64,000 nt of DNA from Pseudoglutamicibacter albus (lineage in GTDB: Bacteria; Actinomycetota; Actinomycetes; Actinomycetales; Micrococcaceae), in assembly GCF_031458175.1 (NCBI RefSeq), contig NZ_JAVDXX010000001.1, positions 1,302,001 to 1,366,000 of the forward strand, given 5' to 3'. The translations under genes and the position numbers were made by a program. Positions 54,980 through 64,000 of the stretch are shown one piece after another. The first letter of the stretch is position 1; every line of letters begins with the position of its first letter. The notes beneath the pieces are model-generated. The model was not told the origin of the DNA, ran no database searches, and was given only the letters and a program-made list of their open reading frames with translations.

Positions 54980-56605
54980 ATGGCGCAGTCACTCAAACCT
55001 CGACAAGATTCTTCAGCGCTTCCAGGCAAACACGGTTTCTTAGGCCCAGACCGGTGGTGGCATCTGTCTTTCGGAACTCTCATGGCCGTCACGCTCGCGG
55101 TGTTTATGAGCTGGTCCTTCACCTATGTTGATCCGGGCGCGAACAAGGCCGTCCTCGTTCTGACGATCCTTTTCGGATTGTTCATGGCGTTCAACATCGG
55201 CGGTAACGACGTCGCGAACTCGTTCGGTACCAGTGTTGGCGCGGGAACGCTGACGATGAAACAGGCGCTCATCATCGCTGCAATCTTCGAGGTCAGTGGC
55301 GCGGTGCTCGCTGGCGGCGAGGTTACGGAGACGGTGCGTTCGGGCATCGTAGACCTCAACGCGATCGATCTTGCGCCGATGGACTTTGTGTTCATCATGA
55401 TGTCGGCGCTGTTCGGCGCGGCGATCTGGCTTTTGGTTGCTACCCGCATGGGTTGGCCGGTTTCGACGACGCACTCGATTGTTGGCGGTATTGTTGGCGC
55501 GGCGCTCGCGTTGGGTTTCGCGACCGGCACCGGTGGCTTCGAAATGGTGCAGTGGAGCGAGATCGGAAAGATCGTGCTCTCGTGGGTGTTGTCGCCGCTG
55601 CTGGGTGGCATTGTTGCGTGGGTTCTGTTCGGGCAGATCAAGAAGCACATCCTGGTTTATAACGAGCAGGTGGATGTGAAGCTGCGTGAGCTGAAACGTG
55701 AACGTGCTGAACTGCGTACCCGCCACAAGAAGGCTTTTGAGCGGCTCGACGAGCTGCAGAAGATTTCCTACACGAACGCGATGGCCCGTGACGCTTCGGT
55801 GTATCAGCGTGAGGATTTGGATCCGGAAGAGCTCGAATCCGAGTACTACCGGGACCTGCATAGTGTGGAGGCGCGTGCTCGGGAGGTTCAGGCGCATCGA
55901 GCTTTGGAGACGTGGGTTCCGTTGCTCGCGGCGTTCGGTGCTGTGGTGATCGGCTCGATGATGCTGTTCAAGGGGTTGAAGAACCTCAATTTTGAGCTCA
56001 GCTCGGTGGGTAACTTCTTGATCTTGGGCATGATCGCGGCGACCGTGTGGATGGCGGTTTTCATTTTCGCGCGGTCACTGAAGAAGCGTGATCTTTCGCG
56101 TTCGACGTTCGTGTTGTTCAGCTGGATGCAGGTTTTCACGGCGTCCGCGTTCGCGTTCAGCCACGGTTCCAACGACATCGCTAATGCGATTGGCCCATTC
56201 GCGGCGATCCTCGATGTTCTCAAGACCGGTCAGATCAACGATGAGGCCGGAGTCCCGCCTGCCGTGATGCTGACCGCTGGTGTCGCGCTGATTGTCGGCC
56301 TGTGGTTCATCGGCCGGTTTGTGATCAAGACTGTCGGCTCTGGGTTGACGGAGATGCACCCGGCTTCTGGTTTCGCTGCAGAGCTTTCCGCGGCGGGCAT
56401 CGTGATGTTGGCGTCGGTTATGGGTCTGCCGGTTTCGTCGACCCACATCTTGATTGGCGCTGTGTTGGGCGTCGGTATTGTCAACAAGGCCGCTAACTGG
56501 AAGCTCATGAAGCCGATCGCGCTCGCGTGGGTCATCACGGTTCCGGTCGCAGCAATCTTGGGCGCGGTGAGCGTGCTTGCCCTGCGCGCCGTCTTCGGCG
56601 CCTAA
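54980..56605 (+). CDS. pit: Inorganic phosphate transporter, PiT family
   Basis: Proton- or metal-coupled phosphate permease of 541 residues. Two PiT signatures are present: [30 protein letters not shown] near the N-terminus and [24 protein letters not shown] near 400, with [19 protein letters not shown] and [23 protein letters not shown] as the repeated second motif. A charged cytoplasmic loop (about 225-310; [26 protein letters not shown]) separates the halves. ATG at 54980 with GGGGAAAGG six bases upstream; the frame extends upstream to 54863 but that part overlaps the regulator gene. Confidence 0.95.
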   Translation: MAQSLKPRQDSSALPGKHGFLGPDRWWHLSFGTLMAVTLAVFMSWSFTYVDPGANKAVLVLTILFGLFMAFNIGGNDVANSFGTSVGAGTLTMKQALIIAAIFEVSGAVLAGGEVTETVRSGIVDLNAIDLAPMDFVFIMMSALFGAAIWLLVATRMGWPVSTTHSIVGGIVGAALALGFATGTGGFEMVQWSEIGKIVLSWVLSPLLGGIVAWVLFGQIKKHILVYNEQVDVKLRELKRERAELRTRHKKAFERLDELQKISYTNAMARDASVYQREDLDPEELESEYYRDLHSVEARAREVQAHRALETWVPLLAAFGAVVIGSMMLFKGLKNLNFELSSVGNFLILGMIAATVWMAVFIFARSLKKRDLSRSTFVLFSWMQVFTASAFAFSHGSNDIANAIGPFAAILDVLKTGQINDEAGVPPAVMLTAGVALIVGLWFIGRFVIKTVGSGLTEMHPASGFAAELSAAGIVMLASVMGLPVSSTHILIGAVLGVGIVNKAANWKLMKPIALAWVITVPVAAILGAVSVLALRAVFGA

Positions 56606-56781
56606 CTAAGTAGTGTTCGTGCGCCGGGCAGGTTCCCAGGCCTGCCCGGCACGGATGTGTGTACAAGCAAGCGTTGGCATCAGATGAGGCCTGCCGATGG
56701 CTCGCTCACGGGGATCCACTACGCCATTCCCACCGCCGCTGCCCCTCCCCTACCTGGCAATCTGCTTGCTAGCATCAACGT

Positions 56782-57819
56782 ATGGCTCGCAAGCGTAAAA
56801 CCCTGCCGGAGAACTTCACTGAGATCCTCGAAAGCGGCGACCTCGATGCGATGAAGGCCGTCTACAATACGTGCCTGCTGGAGGCGACAACCGGGTATTA
56901 CAAGCGCACAGCGCTCGCGTTGGTTGAATCCCCGCCAGAGTTGGTGCGCTGGCTGCTCGAGCAGGGTCTTGACATCGATATTCAGGACCACTTCGGCTAC
57001 ACGCCCCTGGCTGCTGCGGCGAGCAAATGGAACATCCCACGTATGCAGCTGTTGCTGGAGCTTGGCGCCAACCCCAATCCTGAAAGCAGGCACCTACCGC
57101 TCATGATCGCGGCGAACTCGTACCGCGTCGAAGCCGTACGTCTGCTCCTCGAGCACGGCGCCGACATCCACGCCCTCGAATGGCCGCACGGTCGCACCGC
57201 AGCTGACAAGGCCGTGGCTCACTCCTACGGAGGCTACAAGCTACCTTACATCGTGGAGACTTTGTCCTTCCTGCTCGACTCCGGCGCGCACCTGACCGAC
57301 GACGGCCGCGGCTTCGTCAGGCAGATCGGTAAGGAACATGCCCAGACCGCACGGTTGAGGAAGGAGAGCACCGACGGGACCCGAGCCGTCGACGCCGCTA
57401 TGGCGGAACTGTACCGGCTCTCCGGGGTTCCGCCGGTGCAACTGATCGAAGCGCACGATGGAACCAGCCGCATCGAAGTCCCTGACCTTCCGGTGCGGAA
57501 ACAGTTCTCGTGGCTGTGGGATTACCTAGTTCCTATGGGCGGGCCCGCGGAGACCGTGCAGGGTGAAGTGGTGCGCATCGCGGGCAGGATAGGCGGCGAG
57601 CTGTTCAATAACGGCGGCGGGAACTGGGACGACGACTACCGCGCTATGTGCGATACCTGGTTGAACATCGTAGGAACGCGCGCGACGGCCATCGCGTCAT
57701 TGAGGCGGGGGCTCCTTGACAAGAATGCGATCAAGGCGATCGAGGCCGCGTCAGTGCAGTACGTGATCGAGCACCCTGATCCGGTACCGAACAGCGATGA
57801 TCTCCCCTACCAGCGTTAA
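56782..57819 (+). CDS. Ankyrin-repeat protein
   Basis: A 345-residue protein. Three or four ankyrin repeats cover about residues 13-140: LESGDLDAMKAVYNTCLL, PPELVRWLLEQGLDIDIQDHFGYTPLAAAASKWNIPRMQLLLELGANPN and YRVEAVRLLLEHGADIHALEWPHGRTAADKAV. The C-terminal 200 residues (RQIGKEHAQTARLRKESTDGTRAVDAAMAELYRLSGVPP..., QFSWLWDYLVPMGGPAETVQGEVVRIAGRIGGELFNNGGGNWDDDY) form an unrecognised domain. No signal peptide. TAGCAT lies six bases before the ATG, suggesting a leaderless message. Stand-alone proteins of this type are often immunity or regulatory proteins; that is a guess here. Confidence 0.85.
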   Translation: MARKRKTLPENFTEILESGDLDAMKAVYNTCLLEATTGYYKRTALALVESPPELVRWLLEQGLDIDIQDHFGYTPLAAAASKWNIPRMQLLLELGANPNPESRHLPLMIAANSYRVEAVRLLLEHGADIHALEWPHGRTAADKAVAHSYGGYKLPYIVETLSFLLDSGAHLTDDGRGFVRQIGKEHAQTARLRKESTDGTRAVDAAMAELYRLSGVPPVQLIEAHDGTSRIEVPDLPVRKQFSWLWDYLVPMGGPAETVQGEVVRIAGRIGGELFNNGGGNWDDDYRAMCDTWLNIVGTRATAIASLRRGLLDKNAIKAIEAASVQYVIEHPDPVPNSDDLPYQR

Positions 57820-57935
57820 CCCGGCGTTGAGGATGCCCAGCGCAGGCGATCCTCTAGTACTTGCGCAGGCGCTCCAACGGTGCGCGGTCGGTTGCTGGGG
57901 ACCATCTAGCTCAGGGTGAATCTTGCTTCCCCGCT

Positions 57936-58319
57936 TTAATCGGCCAGAGCTACCTCTAATTTGATTCGATCGGGATCCTCAAAAAAGACTGCATAGCTTT
58001 CACCTCCACCTGCATGGGGGTACCTGTCATCATACAACAAAGTGACCCCTTTGGTTAAAAGTTTTTCTCTCAGAAGATCAATTTCTTCAGGGTCAGTGCA
58101 AGAAAAAGCCAGATGGTTCAGGCCTATATTGCATCGGTTGTATCCGTTCGCCACATATTTATTTTGGGCTTGAACGAAAACAAGATACAGTCCGTCTTTC
58201 TTGTATGAGAAGCCTTCTTCCCATTCTTGGTATATGAAAAATCCCAGTGCCTCTAGTAGCCAGGAGTAGAATTCTCTACTCCTGGCTATATCACTCACAT
58301 AAATTTCTATGTGATGCAT
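57936..58319 (-). CDS. VOC family protein, AT-rich (probably acquired)
   Basis: A 127-residue glyoxalase/bleomycin-resistance/dioxygenase-superfamily protein with the paired beta-alpha-beta-beta-beta layout. Expected metal ligands are His in MHHIEIYVSD, His in GLNHLAFSC and Glu in IKLEVALAD. Substrate unknown. Base composition is unlike its neighbours: two 60-base lines I counted inside it have 37 and 40 percent G+C against about 60 for the window, and its codons favour A/T thirds, as in Firmicutes. It stands alone between two convergent or unrelated genes, with only a weak AGCAGG ribosome site. Transfer is inferred. Confidence 0.85.
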   Translation of the reverse strand: MHHIEIYVSDIARSREFYSWLLEALGFFIYQEWEEGFSYKKDGLYLVFVQAQNKYVANGYNRCNIGLNHLAFSCTDPEEIDLLREKLLTKGVTLLYDDRYPHAGGGESYAVFFEDPDRIKLEVALAD

Positions 58320-58383
58320 GCATCAAACCTGCTTTTTGCTCGTCCAGGAATAAAAGCCAGCTCCGCTCGGCCTGTTTCGACCG

Positions 58384-59409
58384 TTAGGTCGATAGGTCTA
58401 CTTCGTCCCAGTCTGTTTCCGGGTTGAACAGCCAAGACAGCGCACGGTGCCATTCGAGCAATGTGCCGGCGGTCGGGACGTCGATAGTAGCCTGCCGTTC
58501 AGGATGTGCCCGTTCATCGTCGGCGATCCACCGCATCGAACGAACAAACTCGTACTTCTCGCACATTTCGGTCAACGCGGCCAGCGAGGTCACATTCTCA
58601 TAGACAGCGGCCTCACCGTTGTCTGCAACCCATGTGACTAGCGGCCCCGGGCTAACCTGAAGTTCACCCTCCGGAAGCTCCCAGAGGCCTACCACATGCG
58701 CGAGCATCTGCGCCGCTTCGACCTGCCACTCCAGCTGCGCCGCCAAGTTCCGTGCCTCCGCACCGGCAGGCGTCTCGGTTTGGGCCGTCGCTCCGGATTC
58801 GAGCAACTCAACAAACCGCGCTTCCATTGGTGTCAGCGTCTCAAACGCCCCAGGTAGCACGCCACGAATCGCTTCCAACGGCGCCCCATCCTCAGTAAAG
58901 AAGTGGCCCGCCAGCTCAGTAGCCGCAATGAGCGAAATGAACCGTTGAGCAATCTCGCGCTCTCCGCGCACCACAACCTCAAACTCGCTACGCACCGGAG
59001 GATGATGCTCAGGCAACTCCACACCGGTATCCCGTGTGATTCCTGCCCGCACACGCTGTGCCCGTTCCCAAGCCGCAGGATGATACGGCACGGAGCCTCC
59101 TGCGATGATGTCCTCGCCATGGACGTTCACTACCGCGCCGTCAGGCATCAAGAACACCGCATTAGTTCGCTCCGCCCAGTCCTCCAAGCCGCGCAGGTCC
59201 TCACGCTCGAACACATACTGGCGCCTCGTATCCGCGATGTGACGGATGAGCCCGAACATGCTCGGTGTCATCTCCTGACCGCCGCGCTCCCACACGTATC
59301 CGGTGAAGCCACGCCGCTGCTGTTCCATCTCCGGGGTATCGAAACTACGCTGTTGCGAATACGGTCCTTGGACCTCGTCTTTGACCGTCGCGAATGCAGT
59401 AATAGGCAT
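58384..59409 (-). CDS. DUF4272-like protein
   Basis: A 341-residue soluble protein. The second half follows the DUF4272 pattern: ISLIAATELAGHFFTEDGAPLEAIRGVLPGAFETLTPMEARFVELL, then LEWQVEAAQMLAHVVGLWELPEGEL and near the end LLEWHRALSWLFNPETDWDEVDLST (family form ERHxALNWL...WDDVxxDT). The first half (about 1-140) is less conserved (SMFGLIRHIADTRRQYVFEREDLRGLEDWAERTNAVFLMPDG). Function unknown; such proteins turn up in toxin-immunity neighbourhoods and as general housekeeping genes. ATG start at 59409; divergent from the DUF4132-like gene. Confidence 0.65.
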   Translation of the reverse strand: MPITAFATVKDEVQGPYSQQRSFDTPEMEQQRRGFTGYVWERGGQEMTPSMFGLIRHIADTRRQYVFEREDLRGLEDWAERTNAVFLMPDGAVVNVHGEDIIAGGSVPYHPAAWERAQRVRAGITRDTGVELPEHHPPVRSEFEVVVRGEREIAQRFISLIAATELAGHFFTEDGAPLEAIRGVLPGAFETLTPMEARFVELLESGATAQTETPAGAEARNLAAQLEWQVEAAQMLAHVVGLWELPEGELQVSPGPLVTWVADNGEAAVYENVTSLAALTEMCEKYEFVRSMRWIADDERAHPERQATIDVPTAGTLLEWHRALSWLFNPETDWDEVDLST

Positions 59410-59524
59410 GCCTGAACTTTATCCCAGCTCACTTCCCCCTGCTAGACGTAACAGCTGGATAAGCACGCTACGCTAGAGCAGTCCACCCGCCCCTCAAGGC
59501 TGTGAGTCAGGTACATTGTGACGC

Positions 59525-60421
59525 ATGACCGTACCGCCAGATCTCACCTGGATTGATACACCCAACGGATACGCGCTGACCATTGCAGATGGCGTGATTC
59601 TGGCCCGCAATTCCAAAGGTAAGGTTTTGAAATCTGTGCCGGCCGCAGTGAAGAAAACTGAGATCTTTCTTGATCTCCAGGACCTGCGCACCTGGTTGCA
59701 GGACCACGATGCTGAGTGCGGGGCGACAGTGCAGAAGTGGCTAGTGCGCTCGTCGCCGGTTCCCTCCACCGTTCTTGCAGCGGTCTGGCCGGATGAGACA
59801 TGGCAGTCCTGGCTACGCGGCCTGTTCATTCAGCCTGTTGACGAAGGCGGAACGTCTAATGCGGGGACGGCAGGGTTCTTGCAGGACGTCAACGCCGCTA
59901 ATGATCAGATCAGTTTGCGCATCCTCAACCGAGACGGGCAGACGCGCACTCTCGTGTCCGAGGCGATCCTCATCCCCCACCCCACGTTGATTGAGGATCT
60001 GGCTAGTCTTCAAAAGCTAGCTGCGGGTCTAGGCATCCAGCAGCGCTTCGATCAGTTGCATCGCGCGGCATATGAACTGCCGGGCCCGCTTCCGGATGAG
60101 TCTGTGACTGCGTTAGACACGTGGGCAGGCGCGCGCTTCGATCAGGGCCTCTTTGCCGTCGCCCGCGCCCACGCAGCTGGCTACAGCATTCAAGGTGACT
60201 TCGCGGTGACCCACATCCACGAGGACGGGCGCCTGGTGCTGGCCCAGTATCGGATTGGGGCCGCGAACAACCGCACAGAAGAGTCGTGGACGGGTGAGCT
60301 CTCCTGGCTGGTTAATGGCAAGACCATTCCGGTGAGGGAGCTTGGACCCGTGGCATACAGCGAAGGTGTCCGCATGGCCACACGCATTCACGATGGTGGG
60401 ACGGTGAAAGAAAATGACTGA
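59525..60421 (+). CDS. Short DUF4132-like protein
   Basis: A 298-residue protein resembling the C-terminal part of DUF4132/MolR-type proteins: ETWQSWLRGLFIQP, AILIPHPTLIEDLASLQKLAAGLGIQQRFDQLHRAAYELPG (family: HPxxL...W...QPFxQLxR), TWAGARFDQGLFAVARAHAAGYSIQGDFAVTHIHEDGRLVLAQYRI, and the ending VRELGPVAYSEGVRMATRIHDGG (family: VxFSExxRDxdL). Most DUF4132 proteins are much larger, so this is a stand-alone short form. TACATT lies seven bases before the ATG and no ribosome site is seen, so the message is probably leaderless. It overlaps the next gene by eight bases. Family call by pattern only. Confidence 0.6.
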   Translation: MTVPPDLTWIDTPNGYALTIADGVILARNSKGKVLKSVPAAVKKTEIFLDLQDLRTWLQDHDAECGATVQKWLVRSSPVPSTVLAAVWPDETWQSWLRGLFIQPVDEGGTSNAGTAGFLQDVNAANDQISLRILNRDGQTRTLVSEAILIPHPTLIEDLASLQKLAAGLGIQQRFDQLHRAAYELPGPLPDESVTALDTWAGARFDQGLFAVARAHAAGYSIQGDFAVTHIHEDGRLVLAQYRIGAANNRTEESWTGELSWLVNGKTIPVRELGPVAYSEGVRMATRIHDGGTVKEND

Positions 60422-63400
60422 TGACCGCACTATCACCGAACACGGCGGCATCACGCTGCAGCCTAACGATGCATCGTTCCCGCTCCGCGCGGCAACTTTC
60501 GCCCATGCTATGCTGCCTGGCCGCAACATCGTCAAACTCATTCCGGAACCACTGTTGGAAGCAGAGACCCTCGCTCTTGCGGTGTCTGGCATCGAATTCA
60601 AGGGCAGCACTCGCGTAGGCCACATTCAGCGCCGTGGAACCGGGTTCCCAGCATGGCCTGTCCTCACCGACCCGAAGAATGCTCGGCACGCACTGAACCT
60701 TGTTGCGGACCTGAAACGAGCAACCCGCCTCGCCAAGTCGAAACCAGGGACCACCAAAGCAAATATTCTCGCACTGGCCACCACGTTGGAGGAGAGCGCG
60801 CCACACTTCCTGCCAACATTCCTAGAAGAGGCAGCACGCGCCTACCTCCGCGCAGGAAATATCCCATATGCTGCGCACATGTTCACTCGTGCACGCGAGA
60901 TTGAGCGCCGCTATGCAGTGCCTATCGACGAAACACGGCACCGTGACGTCTTCCTAGAATTCGCTTACGCCGGGGCAATCAACCATAAAGAACTCACCGC
61001 TGAGGCGAGCAGTTTGTCCCGGAGGCTTGAGCCGGCTGAAGCCTTGGAGAGATTCCGAACCCTATGCATCGAATGTGCCCACAGCGGCTTGTCTCCCCAC
61101 GCCAGCTTGAAGAAAGATGTAGCCAAGCTGGCAAAGGCCGCCGGACTGGACCCTGCTGAGGAAGAAGCCCGCCTTATCCGCGAGCTGCTACGCACCAGTT
61201 CGGTCGAGTACGCTGCCCCCAGTTTTTGGAAGAACTACTATCCCGCTATACGCAGGGCAGCACAGCACGATGCGGAACTACGCGAGCATCTGTTAACACT
61301 GCAACCGAGAAATGCAGAACCTGATGCCTGGATTGACCTGCTTCAGGCAACTGGCTCACTCGAATTAGTCAAGCAGGGCACCCACCCCGAGTTCGTTCCC
61401 CTCATTTTGACGTTCGCTTCACAGCACAAAAGCGGCCGCACACAAGCGAATGCGAAACTGGCGCCATTGCTTGCGGAACTTCTTCCACAAGCTGGATGCA
61501 CCTCCATGGGGGTGGAGCGGGGAACGCTCAGTCAAATACCCCCTGAAGCATGTGAGCAACTTGCGGCCCACGGCGTGAGGTTGACCGTGCATAGTGGGCC
61601 CCTCAAGCCATTCATCAATGTGGCGAACTGGGCATACAGTGAAAACCGGGCCCCGCTTCCACACCTGATTGCTGATGAACAGTACCGGCAGTACATCATC
61701 AACGGCATCGACAAGAATCTCACGGACCCCGACGTCATGTCTGCTGTTGCCGCGGACCCTTACCTCCGTCCGCTGGTGATTGAACTCCTCACCGCGAAGG
61801 TCGAGCTTCTTGAAGCCAGCGCACCAACCGTAGATCGGCTGGTTGGTGCAACCCGGTATGTCCGTGGCTTCGAAGCAGTTGACGATGAACAAGTGCAGAA
61901 CTTACTGGACCGTGTACGGACCTACCACAAGGATCCTGCCGAGGTACTGGCGGAAACACTGCGCCGGGGACTGCTCGAGGAGTTGGGGTGGCATGAGTTT
62001 GAGAAAGCCTACGGCTCTGTAGAGTCACACGATTTTTCCAATACAAACCGCGCTCAGGACTGTTGGCCGGGCGTGGTGGTCTATAACAACAACCAGGCGA
62101 CATACGTGTCTGGCCGCACCACTCGGGATATCCCTCACGGGACTGATGAACCTATCATCGGGGCCACCGAGGTTGATGGACAGTTTGCACTGTTGACCTT
62201 GGACCGAGAAACCGGCGAAGAACACATCAACTGGCCTGCTTCCGGCGCGCGCCTCCCGGTTAAGCAGCATTCAGGCTCTGGACATCTTCCCGGCGGGTCT
62301 GTGCCCGTTCCGGGCGGTCGTCTTATCGACTCAAAGACAGTTATTCGCCCTGATCACCACACCTGGAATAACCGAAACGCGCAGTTCTTCGTAGAAGAAG
62401 ACCGCATCTGGATTCTCCAGCACGATCGGACACTCGTTGAAATCGATCCGGAAACCGGTGCCGAAGGCCCTCAATCCATGCCGGAATGGATTCAAGAGCA
62501 ATGTAAACGCCACCCCGACCTTATTTTTCAACCGTTCCATTCACAGTTGCGACCTGTCACCGAGGCGACCACCGATTCCCCTTTCTCCACTGCGCAGGGG
62601 TATCACCGGCACGCAGTGTTCTACAGCCCTAATTCCCCGGTTTTCGCGCTCATCGTTGACACGGATGGCACTGAGTACCCGATTACAGGCGAAGATGCAC
62701 AGCGAGCATCGGGTGTCGTCCGCTTGCCTGATGGGCAACCGCGCATTCTGCTTCGCACAGATTGGGGCTACTCGCTCCTCCACCCTGAGGACGGAGCAAC
62801 CACGCGTTATTACGGAGTAGATTTCAACACCGCTCTGTGGTGGCACCATACCCGGCCACGGGACCCTCAGCTCAGTTCGCGGTTGCGCACGATCACCGCA
62901 GACCACGTGCGTCCAGCTCTTGAGTACATCGCAGCGAACATAGCGGCAGCTGGAGATTCTAAGCAGCGGAGAAGGCTGTATGCAGAAGTCTCCAACAAGC
63001 TTGGCGTGAACTCCCCAGCCTTGTGCTCGGCGGTTATCCAGCATGCTCATAACGTGCTGGAGTCCTGGCCACAACCAGACGTTGCGGGTCCACTTGACAC
63101 CCTGCCGGACGCACCCACGTTTGAGCAACATCACGCACCGCTTACCTCGCTTCTGAGCCGCTACTGGTTCCGGATCAAGGTCAAAGAAATTTGGGACGAT
63201 ACAGCTAAGCTGGGCCTTCACCAATACCCACTGTCCAAAACGAACACCACTGAGACAAGCGCCAATGAATCGCTTGATTTTGGCGCTAGCGGCACCCACG
63301 TCTGGTCTGAGCTGCTCGGCGCCACGGACGGTCTTCTTGCTCTAGCAGCGCTCCCAGACCGCACTGCCGAGGAGATTCAAGGCTTGAAGGAACTGTGGCT

Positions 63401-64000
63401 CGTGATGCGTACAGCCGGTGTAGTGGATGCTACTGACCTGGTCGTGGACGAGATTGAACCGCCCGAAGACGTGGCGGTGGACTACACCTTCAGCTATCCC
63501 TCATCCGTACTCATCAGCGACTACTCTAGAAGGCCCCTGCAGCTTCTGCGCAAAGCCAGCGACGGGCCCGTCGTGATCGATGGGAACACCTGCCCTGAGG
63601 TGAACCGGCGTGAATTTTCGCCTGGCCGTACGGATCTGGAGCCGATCTTTGATGCTTTACTCGAGCGTGTCACAGAAAACGGGCCTGCACCGTGGTCACC
63701 TGAGCCAGGAATCGCGTTCGCCGAAGCTACTGGAATGCCCGTGGCTAACGCACATTTGGTGATGGTGGGCTTCCCCAATTTCAACGCGGACTTTGTCAAT
63801 TTCGTGCCCAAAGAGCTGCGCACAACAATGGGTCTGAAGGTGAATGAGGTTACAGAAGCTCGGGCGAGGCTCAACGAGTTCCAGGGGGACTTCCTGAGTG
63901 TGCTCGCCGCCGGTGTCCCCGAGGATCCCGCGGAACTGTTGGATCAAGGTCTTGATGTTCACGCCATGGCTGCTCGTTGGCCTGGAACAAGAACTGCCCT
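60414..64000 (+). CDS. Giant protein of unknown function, cut by the window edge
   Basis: Open from ATG 60414 to the end of the window (1195 codons, no stop). The start lies inside the previous gene (8-base overlap), so the two are coupled. I do not recognise the family. Residues about 90-330 are helical and repeat-like (LEEAARAYLRAGNIPYAAHMFTRAREIERRY, ASSLSRRLEPAEALERFRTLCIECA), suggesting a TPR-like scaffold. About 540-820 is strand-rich with propeller-like blocks (WPGVVVYNNNQATYVSG, FALLTLDRETGEEHINWPASG, FFVEEDRIWILQHDRTLVEIDPETG, VFALIVDTDGTEYPITG). A mixed region follows. No signal peptide, nuclease or P-loop is evident. By memory, such proteins accompany MoxR/VWA genes; that lies beyond the window. 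Confidence 0.6.
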   Translation, partial: MTDDRTITEHGGITLQPNDASFPLRAATFAHAMLPGRNIVKLIPEPLLEAETLALAVSGIEFKGSTRVGHIQRRGTGFPAWPVLTDPKNARHALNLVADLKRATRLAKSKPGTTKANILALATTLEESAPHFLPTFLEEAARAYLRAGNIPYAAHMFTRAREIERRYAVPIDETRHRDVFLEFAYAGAINHKELTAEASSLSRRLEPAEALERFRTLCIECAHSGLSPHASLKKDVAKLAKAAGLDPAEEEARLIRELLRTSSVEYAAPSFWKNYYPAIRRAAQHDAELREHLLTLQPRNAEPDAWIDLLQATGSLELVKQGTHPEFVPLILTFASQHKSGRTQANAKLAPLLAELLPQAGCTSMGVERGTLSQIPPEACEQLAAHGVRLTVHSGPLKPFINVANWAYSENRAPLPHLIADEQYRQYIINGIDKNLTDPDVMSAVAADPYLRPLVIELLTAKVELLEASAPTVDRLVGATRYVRGFEAVDDEQVQNLLDRVRTYHKDPAEVLAETLRRGLLEELGWHEFEKAYGSVESHDFSNTNRAQDCWPGVVVYNNNQATYVSGRTTRDIPHGTDEPIIGATEVDGQFALLTLDRETGEEHINWPASGARLPVKQHSGSGHLPGGSVPVPGGRLIDSKTVIRPDHHTWNNRNAQFFVEEDRIWILQHDRTLVEIDPETGAEGPQSMPEWIQEQCKRHPDLIFQPFHSQLRPVTEATTDSPFSTAQGYHRHAVFYSPNSPVFALIVDTDGTEYPITGEDAQRASGVVRLPDGQPRILLRTDWGYSLLHPEDGATTRYYGVDFNTALWWHHTRPRDPQLSSRLRTITADHVRPALEYIAANIAAAGDSKQRRRLYAEVSNKLGVNSPALCSAVIQHAHNVLESWPQPDVAGPLDTLPDAPTFEQHHAPLTSLLSRYWFRIKVKEIWDDTAKLGLHQYPLSKTNTTETSANESLDFGASGTHVWSELLGATDGLLALAALPDRTAEEIQGLKELWLVMRTAGVVDATDLVVDEIEPPEDVAVDYTFSYPSSVLISDYSRRPLQLLRKASDGPVVIDGNTCPEVNRREFSPGRTDLEPIFDALLERVTENGPAPWSPEPGIAFAEATGMPVANAHLVMVGFPNFNADFVNFVPKELRTTMGLKVNEVTEARARLNEFQGDFLSVLAAGVPEDPAELLDQGLDVHAMAARWPGTRTA

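Overview
This window comes from a high-GC Gram-positive bacterium of the phylum Actinomycetota, most likely family Micrococcaceae (an Arthrobacter or Pseudoglutamicibacter-like organism; the genus is inference). The basis is dense coding at about 60 percent G+C by eye, many GTG starts, and blocks of gene order known from actinobacteria: mraZ-rsmH, the DUF3040/dinB/polyprenyl synthetase/Rv2175c-type block, a 180-kDa-class NAD-glutamate dehydrogenase, mtrA-mtrB-lpqB-comF-hpf-secA, and etfBA near iscS-mnmA. I saw no rRNA, tRNA or CRISPR array.

Layout. 1-2050: start of the division-wall cluster on the minus strand (mraZ, rsmH, first codons of an ftsL-like gene), with a clear MraZ operator. 2285-6359: a large sortase-anchored surface protein whose frame is broken at a C8 tract, a probable phase-variation switch. 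6381-10538: a MacB-like export operon (lipoprotein, adaptor, ATPase-permease fusion). 10650-12207: decayed accessory DNA (a frameshifted secreted small protein and a decayed IS481-type element with repeated end motifs). 12272-17315: DUF3040 protein, DNA polymerase IV, polyprenyl synthetase, Rv2175c-like protein and a LysM transglycosylase. 17501-22474: glutamate dehydrogenase. 22511-25992: a CpaE/TadZ-like ATPase and a SAF-domain gene cut in two by an intact 1058-bp IS481-family element with a 6-bp target duplication. 26255-31070: a hypothetical gene, a LysM membrane protein, an Rv3235-like gene and secA. 31257-37400: hpf, comF, lpqB, mtrB, mtrA. 37497-41692: a degenerate MetE-like protein, chorismate mutase, mnmA and iscS. 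41835-48462: J-domain protein, trmL, RskA-like protein, PIG-L deacetylase, etfA/etfB and an HtrA protease. 48592-51253: a coiled-coil membrane protein and pspA. 51403-54872: ABC exporter plus DesK/DesR-type two-component system. 54980-56605: phosphate transporter.

57-64 kb is the most accessory-looking part: an ankyrin-repeat protein, an AT-rich VOC gene of probable foreign origin, a DUF4272 protein, a short DUF4132-like protein and a translationally coupled giant protein of more than 1195 codons that runs off the window. The last two are the best candidates for a poorly described system.

Together the core genes serve cell wall and envelope work (MraZ/RsmH, MtrAB-LpqB, LysM proteins, HtrA, PspA, SecA), sulfur and tRNA modification (IscS, MnmA, TrmL) and nitrogen or energy metabolism (Gdh, Etf). 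The accessory genes cover surface variation, mobile DNA and the right-edge cluster.
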